Shown: positions 13,501 to 21,538 of the stretch, piece after piece | How positions within the stretch are numbered: position 1 is the stretch's first letter | How the letters are laid out: each line of letters starts with the position of its first letter | NCBI RefSeq assembly: GCF_000485595.1 | Contig: NW_014577728.1 | Span: forward strand, 94,131 to 145,945 | Reading direction: 5' to 3' | Length of the DNA stretch: 51,815 bases | From: Priapulus caudatus | Taxonomy: Eukaryota > Priapulida > Priapulimorpha > Priapulimorphida > Priapulidae | The notes under the pieces: generated by a model | Seen by the model: only the letters and a program-made list of their open reading frames with translations | Databases searched by the model: none | Told to the model about the DNA's origin: nothing | Made by a program: the position numbers and the translations under genes

Positions 13501-16500
13501 ACCTCCCATACTACCGCAAGCCCTTTTCTTCCACATTTTACGCCTATTAGCACGTGCATATATGCACGAATATGCGTCCTGCACACATCCCAAGACATGC
13601 ACCCCACACAAATAGAAGTCATGCCCTTCGAACACCTTTCAAATATGTCTGAATACTTATGGAGCATTCTCCCCATGCCCACCCATGATTCCGTGACACA
13701 TTCACCACCAAACAGCATCAACCTTCTCTCACTTTCTTCACCACCTGCGCACAATTTCGGCATCTGCCTGGCTAGTCAGCTTGCCAATTTCAGTGTTATC
13801 TCTCGGCAAGAAAGAGTATAAAAAGAAAAAGAATTGCTGAAAAGCAGATTTTTAGCTTTACAGAGTTAGAAAGAACCTGGTGAAGACTACCCATACGTTT
13901 AAACTAGTAACTGATCCGTAACTATTTCAGCTCTATGGCATCAAATCATAAGCTGAGCGAATCCACATGGAGTACAGCTAGTATAGAGCCTTGTCCTGTA
14001 GAGACTATGCAGGGGCGTGTACGGGCGGGGGGGGGTCACGCGTGTCGGACCCTGCTCGCGGCGAAACGCATCTAAGGGGGTCTATGTCAAAGATTTTTGG
14101 ACCGCCCCATAGTGCGTGCTTCGCATGTTTTGGGTTACAGGTCATAGACTTCACGCCCCCCCGGTACAAATCCTGTACACGCCCCTGCTATGCAGGCCTC
14201 CACTTCATATGTGTCTATATCATCGAAAACGTGGAATAGAGAAATACATAGTTTTATTCATCTGTATATTATTTGATTTGTAAATTCATATTTTGTACAG
14301 TTTCAGACCCACCGACAATAACCTTACTTGAAGCAACGAGCTATAATGAAGTAAAGATGGTGTGGGAAGAACCCATATCCACGCATGGAGTACTTAAAGA
14401 ATATCTCGTGGAATACACAGTTAATGATGTCGTGGCACCAAACAAAATTTTACCCAAAGATGATTGCTCCACTATGCTTGGTATGCAGTTGAACATTTCA
14501 ATGATAACTCTGCTCATAGTTTCACAGCTAATATCAAGAGTTAATAATACGTAGTGTATAATGAGAAAACAGGAAAATAGTGCTATATTTTATGGCAAGA
14601 TTATTTTATTTTAAATTCAAATGTAGTATAAGCTGATAGTATTAATTGTCTTAGGCATCATTTGTTTCTCTCTAAAACAAAACCAACTGCTTGTCTCTAC
14701 GGCACTCCTTGACTGAGATATTGGATTGTAATCTTAGCTCATCCAGGAGGTACTGGCATGCAGGAATCGAGTTGAATGCGTCATTCGTGCCTAACCTCAC
14801 GTCCGAAGTTGGGGGTTTCCGTGATAAATTCATGCATGAAAGGCACTTGGTAATCATTGGTAGCCTTTCGGGAAAAACCACTTTAGATTGGTTAACTATA
14901 AAGACAGCGAAACATTGTTTGTATTGCCGTGTTTATGTATGGTATGATCCGTGACCTTTATAGAATGTTTTGAGAATCATTCCCTTTCTCTATATCGTTT
15001 ATAAGGGATCGAAGTCTCTTGTAAATACAATTTTGAATTATATTAATTTTGTTAGTATACTAGTAGAAGTACGCTAACGTATTAGCCACTGCCGTGACTG
15101 TACTGTAGTACGTACATGGTACAGTGATGATAGTTGATGCATAGAAATTTTCCTTGTGAAATAGCACTATTTTCCCCATTTTTCCGTTATAAACAATATA
15201 TTATTAGCTTTTGATTATATCCATAATCTAGCACTTATTTATAATTAAAAAGTAAAAAATGTGTAAATTTGTGTGTGAAAAATCTATTCTAATTTAACAG
15301 ATGTCAATGGAGACAAGAATATCTCTGCTAGAGTGAGAGCAATAACCAGCTTAGAAGGAAAATGGTCCTCAAGGAAATACACCATAACACCTGTTGGACG
15401 TAAGTGACCGCAAAATTAGGAAAATATCGCAATGTGATTTAGCAGCTCATCAATCATTAGCTGCAGTTTAATTAAATATATTGCAACATTGTAATGATAT
15501 TATCAGGAGTGTATAATATAGAAGAGTACGTATGACTCTCTCGAAACACGAGAAATTAAACATTTCCATTTCATAATTTAGCTATGATTTATTACGCGAA
15601 ACCCAATAAAAATGACATCAGAACTAGCGTTATACATCCAACTTGCCCTCACACTTTACTTTGTATCGATACTTCTTATTATGTAGTTATAGCTCTCTAT
15701 ATTATACATTCCTGATATTATTTCATTGCTATAATCAATAAGGAAGAGTTAATGTTAAAAGTTACTGCTTGCACATTGAGATTAGTAGGCAAAACATCTA
15801 ATTGTACGAACGTATTGATTCAATTATTATTATGATCGCCAGTAAATTGTTAGGTGTGTATATAGTAGGTTCATCGTAATAGTAACTGATAAAGGTTTAT
15901 TTGTTTTGCAGCACCACCAGTACCCGACAGTAACCAAATTCTTAGTTCACCAGAGGATACAGACTATAGCAGCACGTCCACTATCACTATCAGCTTTTCT
16001 CAGAGTGCTTTTAAAAATGATAATGGGGACATCGTTAGTTACGCTGTTCTTGTGACTGAAAGCGGCTGCCACGATGATAAAGATTTCTGTAAGTATAATA
16101 CAATATTTGTATGATCTACTTTATGATAGCCAGTGAGATTGGCAGGTGAAAACCAAATTGTCTTCTGTGTTTATTCCTTTACTATTACAAGAATAATGAG
16201 GTCGAATTAGCTGTTTTTTTGCATTGAACTGTTCACAATGTGCATTCATTTCCCCTTATAGATATAGGCAATGCAGTGTGCGAAGAAGACGGTTGTGAAA
16301 TAGAGAAGAGAGAGCCAGGTACATGGGGAAATGCTGTCAATGACGAATGTCTTGCACCCTATCAAGCTACCACCCCAGGTTGGAACCCATGGGGTTCTTC
16401 TAAAGGCATGTATGCATGAATGCCCTAAAATAACATTTGAATAAATGTATTTTTTTTAAAGATGCTACAATGGTGTTTGGTATGTGCAGTAGTGTGTGAG

Positions 16501-19500
16501 AGCAACTTGTTACCAACATATAACACAACTGCTGAATCCGTGCCTATGCCATGGACAACCCCTTTGCAGTCAACTATATATTGCAGTATTATCAGACCGC
16601 TCAACTCCATTTCTAAAATAAGTTTTGCCTACCTGGTCAGATTAGCTTACTTCATAATGTCTGTAGACATTGATTATCTGGGTGGCTTTCTTGCCAGTAA
16701 TAGTGTTCCTATATTACTTCCTAGGATCAATAAAGATTAACAAGGCTATCAGTGATGAGCAGAAGTTTGTGATAGGTAAAGAGGAATGTGACAACGAAAA
16801 TACTGCAGATTTTTGTAATGGTCCATTAAGGAGCAATACAGATTACAAGTAAGTACTCACTGTAAATAATTCCATTCTATAAACTGGAATTTCATAAATG
16901 TTGGTTTACCATTTTTAACCAGAGTTCATTGTAAAATGCAGAAAATGCGAGCGAAATGTATTATGACATCGCTACTGCAATTTCATGTTGATATTTAATA
17001 GTATATGTATATAGTATAACTGTCATAGGTCATACGTGAATGGCCCGACCAGGCCACAGTATGTTTATTTGGTTTATGTACGTGCTTGAATACACGCACA
17101 CACCCCTGTTCTGTTTGCCTTACTGAGTGCATCACGAAACAATAGGTATGATCTAAGATGAATCTGTTATCGTTCTGATGCATCTGTAGTTGATGTTCGT
17201 TATTCACAATACATTACAGGATTGTAGTTCGAGCTTTCACGATGTGTGGGTACTCCACAAGCGCACCTCTAATGACCTGGACTACTCTTGTCACTTGGTG
17301 GATCTACATTCTAGTGGTTGTGTTGCTGACCTTCATTGTCCTGGGGATCTTATTTTATTACTGTCGGAATCATAAAATCCAGTCAGACGGGTATGTTTTT
17401 ATTGGGGTCACTGTTATGAGATTAAGGTAGAATAGTAACTAAAGTACATAAACTAGTGATTTACTTAATTTATTCAACTTTTATTTTGAAGTTTTATTGT
17501 AATCATCATTCCTAAAGCTAAATAATTTATTAATTTTAACCATTGAAACTTTCTGAGGGACTCATAATTTGTTTACAATTCAGCACATTTGTTAGAATAT
17601 GGTTGTACATTGTTTTGCACTGCAGATGGATGACTTAATTATTTGTTATTTTTATATGCAGAGATAATATAATCCCGCCTAAGCCATTGACAGATTTTCG
17701 AGTGAGAGAAAGGTATGGCACTATAATACTACTATAAACACGTACTTACAGATCATTTAGATAACCAATTAGGTACATCCAATATTTTCCAGATTGATGA
17801 CTAAAACATACCAAGCAGCAGCTTAGATGTTTTGGTGGTGACATGTCATTGTCATGGGATTTTATGTAAAGGAGCATATTTTGTGGTTTCTCATGACGTG
17901 TGAAATCTCTCCGATTGATGGCAGGTGATGATTTCCCCACTATATCAAAAAAAGCCAATGCTCTGCCCACATATTCGCAAGTCACAATTTTGAAGTGTGT
18001 TATAAATTAATCTCACTCTGTCAAGTTGAACTCATTTTAAGTCAAGTTCAGCACCACTCCGGCCCCACTCGATCCCTGCAAAGAAATGTACAGCTTTCAA
18101 CACGATTTCCTAGGAGTACTCATTAATTACTATACTAAATTATTATTACTCATGATGTAATTATAGTGGATAAATTCAAAATGATGTATGTTGGCACAGG
18201 TGTTGGTTAGCATTTATTTTGTATTTCAGGCCAGTGCCTCTGTCCATCTTTCCAGCTTATGTACAGAACATGAAAAAAGACTCAAATTTAATGTTTTCTC
18301 AAGAGTATGAGGTTGGTACTCTAATTTTATCTCTATTTTAATGTCCTAGTAATGTTAATGATGTATAGTTATGTATAATCACTAGATAAATTAGGAGTAA
18401 ATGCACAGCTGCATAACCGTCTATAATAAGAACAATGACATTGATAAATCGCTAGTTATGTTAAGTCTATATACACTGGTGTTTACAGTGTTGTATGCTA
18501 CATATTTTCAGCAAATTTAACACACTCATCTGTATATAAGCCAGAAAAACTGAAGGGAAATACATTATTGTTCTGCTTGATGAATTATATGCCTCCAATC
18601 ACAGAGCATGCACAGGTTGTTACCAGTGTTTTCGTTTTAGGACTTAAAGTCAATTATTGCAAAGCAGCCAAGTAAAGACGCTGCTGACCTGATAGGCAAC
18701 AAGTCAAAAAACCGATTTATCAACATTTTGCCATGTGAGTTTGAAATATCAACAGGAACATAATTGGGGTCTGTCTGAGACAAATAATGAACAGCCAACT
18801 TGCATCCTCCTCCATATGTTTGCTTGTAATGTTTACATGACATTTTACCAGGTTTATTAACACATATGTTCACAATTGATATATATTATATATGAGGTGT
18901 GAACAATGGCATTAATGTGTGTGCATAAATTGTACATCTGACGACAGCGCCTGATATGGGGAAAACTCGCAGGAGGCACAGCAGGGATTTATAGTTCACA
19001 TTAAGAATACACTTAAGCTTTTGCCTGGGTATTGCTCTAATGAAGAGTAAATGGATATTGACATATGAATCAAATCAATCACACGTTTTATTTATCGATG
19101 ATGTGTCTCTATATGCTCAGGCCGAAACATTTCATGAAATTTCAAGTGAAATCATCATCCAATATGTGTCAAACTCCTTTTTCATTATTCACCCCTGACA
19201 CATATATATCTGTATGTATGTATATATGTATGTATGTGTGTATGTATGTATGAATATATGCATGCACGCATGCACGCACGCACGCACGTACGTATGTACA
19301 TGTAAGGAATGTATGTTGCTTATGGGATCATATAAGATTTTGTTGCTGGCTAATTATGCATGAAAGATTGACTTGGACAGAAATATCAGGAAAAGTCTAT
19401 ACAAGGTAATATAATAAATGATAAACCCATGATGAATTGTCGATGTATGTATGGTGATTAACCCAAACTTCATTTTATCAAGTGTGTGGATGGTGTTCAC

Positions 19501-21471
19501 GTGTTCCTTATGCAGTAACCCCATTAGTAGTATGTAATTTAAAACTTGACCATTGTGTAAATTGCAGATGACCATTCACGTGTGAAGTTGGCTGTGATTG
19601 ATGGAGATATGGAATCTGACTACATCAATGCTGACTATATTCCTGTAAGCACTCGTGTAATCTGTGTAAACACCAGAGTAAGTGGCTTAAGAAGGAAGAA
19701 TGACAAGCTGCGTATGGAGAAGTGAAAATGCACTAATGTCAATGAGCTTAAACAAGAAAGGATTGATACCGCATATCACTTTTTTACTGCACTTGGAATT
19801 TGTTGTGACCTAATAGTAAAGGCATGTTCTCTTTCAACAGGGGCCTCACTTTAAAAAAGAGTACATAGCTACACAGGGACCAACCACGCGAACACTGAAT
19901 GACTTCTGGAGAATGATATGGGAAGAGGACGTTGAGGTGGTTGTCATGTTGACACAGGTTATGGAGCATGGACGCGTAAGTGTTTTTTAGCTCATCTGAC
20001 GTAGTCAGATGCAGCTTGTAGAATCGCATGATTGTCCGTGCCTCCGTGCGTCCGTCCGTCAACAGTTGGGCACAAATCTTAACCGCTCGACGTACGGTCA
20101 CGATATTCGGGACGTGGGGGGTAATCCGAAAACGAGTTGGGATGTCGAAGCTGGGGGTCAAAGGTCAAAGGTCAAGAGGTGTAAAAGAAGGGGAAACATT
20201 CCCTCCTTAACTTAAGATATAGGGAGGAAATGCAGAATTGCGGCACAAATCTAAACGCTCGACCTAGGCTCGTGATAGTTCGGTGTATAGCATCATGGTA
20301 GGAAAAGCCATCACTCTGCCGAAATTGGAGGTAACAGGTCAAAGGTCAATGGGGCACAGGGCAGATTTTAGACATTTTCTGGCGGACATGGTCTGACGGA
20401 GCGATTGAAAAACTTTTTTGTTTCAGCGGTGACCTAGGCATTTTTATGGCTTTATTGAAAGGACCATGAAATGTACTTTCTGCTGACATGCGAACAGTAA
20501 AGTGTCGGATAACCTTTTGACCCTCAAGAGGATGGTTAAACATGGATTTCTTTACTGTTAGAAAGAATTTGACTGCGCGGTTTGCTAGTAGAATCTATAC
20601 ATGCTTGGATGTATGAGGCTACAATGTCACAGTGAAATTTCAAAAGCTAAATTTGGTTGAAGAAACTGTAGTGTACTGTCAGTGTGTTACATGTAACTTA
20701 TGCCACTGCCAGTGGCCACTGCCAGTGCATGTGGTGGTGATAGTACTGTGTAGTTTTTGCCTGCATTAATTAGTTACAGGTGGCAGCTCTCTATTCCGCC
20801 TGTAGGCTTGCGTAGGTAAATGGATGAGTGCTTACCTATTCTGTCTTGCAAATAGTGTTGCTACTACGTACGATGGGAGCTTCCATCTTTAATCTTAAGA
20901 CACTTAAACGTACGCGCCATCTTGTGGCAACTTTCATAACGATTGCAATGAACGTTCCTTTGAGAAGGTTCCTGATACCATCCCTGTGCATTCCACTGTT
21001 TCGGCGCGTATGTGAACACATTTGGGACTAACAGGGTTTACTAGAATCCCACCACTCCGCGGCACTTGTTTGTAAGTGCAGTACATGCAAATGAACAAGA
21101 AAATATATATCTCAAAATATGAACTTTGGATAGATACCTTTAATAATACCTATAATGATACTATAGCAATATATCAATAACGTGTAGAGCAAACCTAACA
21201 AATTTGGAGCTGTTATTTAGATATTTGTTGAAATGTGCGTGAGCACGATGAAACATGCTTTCATACTTGCGTGTGCGTGTGTGTGCGTGTGTGTGCGCGT
21301 GTGTGTGCGTGTGTGTGCGTGTGTGTGCGTGTGTTGTGTGTGTGTGCGTGCGCGTGCGCGTGCGCGTGCGCGTGTGCGTGCCGTGTGCGTGCGTGTGCGT
21401 GCGTGTGTGTCGTGTGCGTGGCGCTGTGTGTGCGTGTGCGTGCGTGTGCGTGCGTGCGCGTGCGCGTGGCA

Positions 21472-21538
<67 letters not shown>

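Noticed and set aside
13366-13821. Open frames on both strands
   Set aside because: Mutually overlapping, no motif, lie within an RPTP intron.
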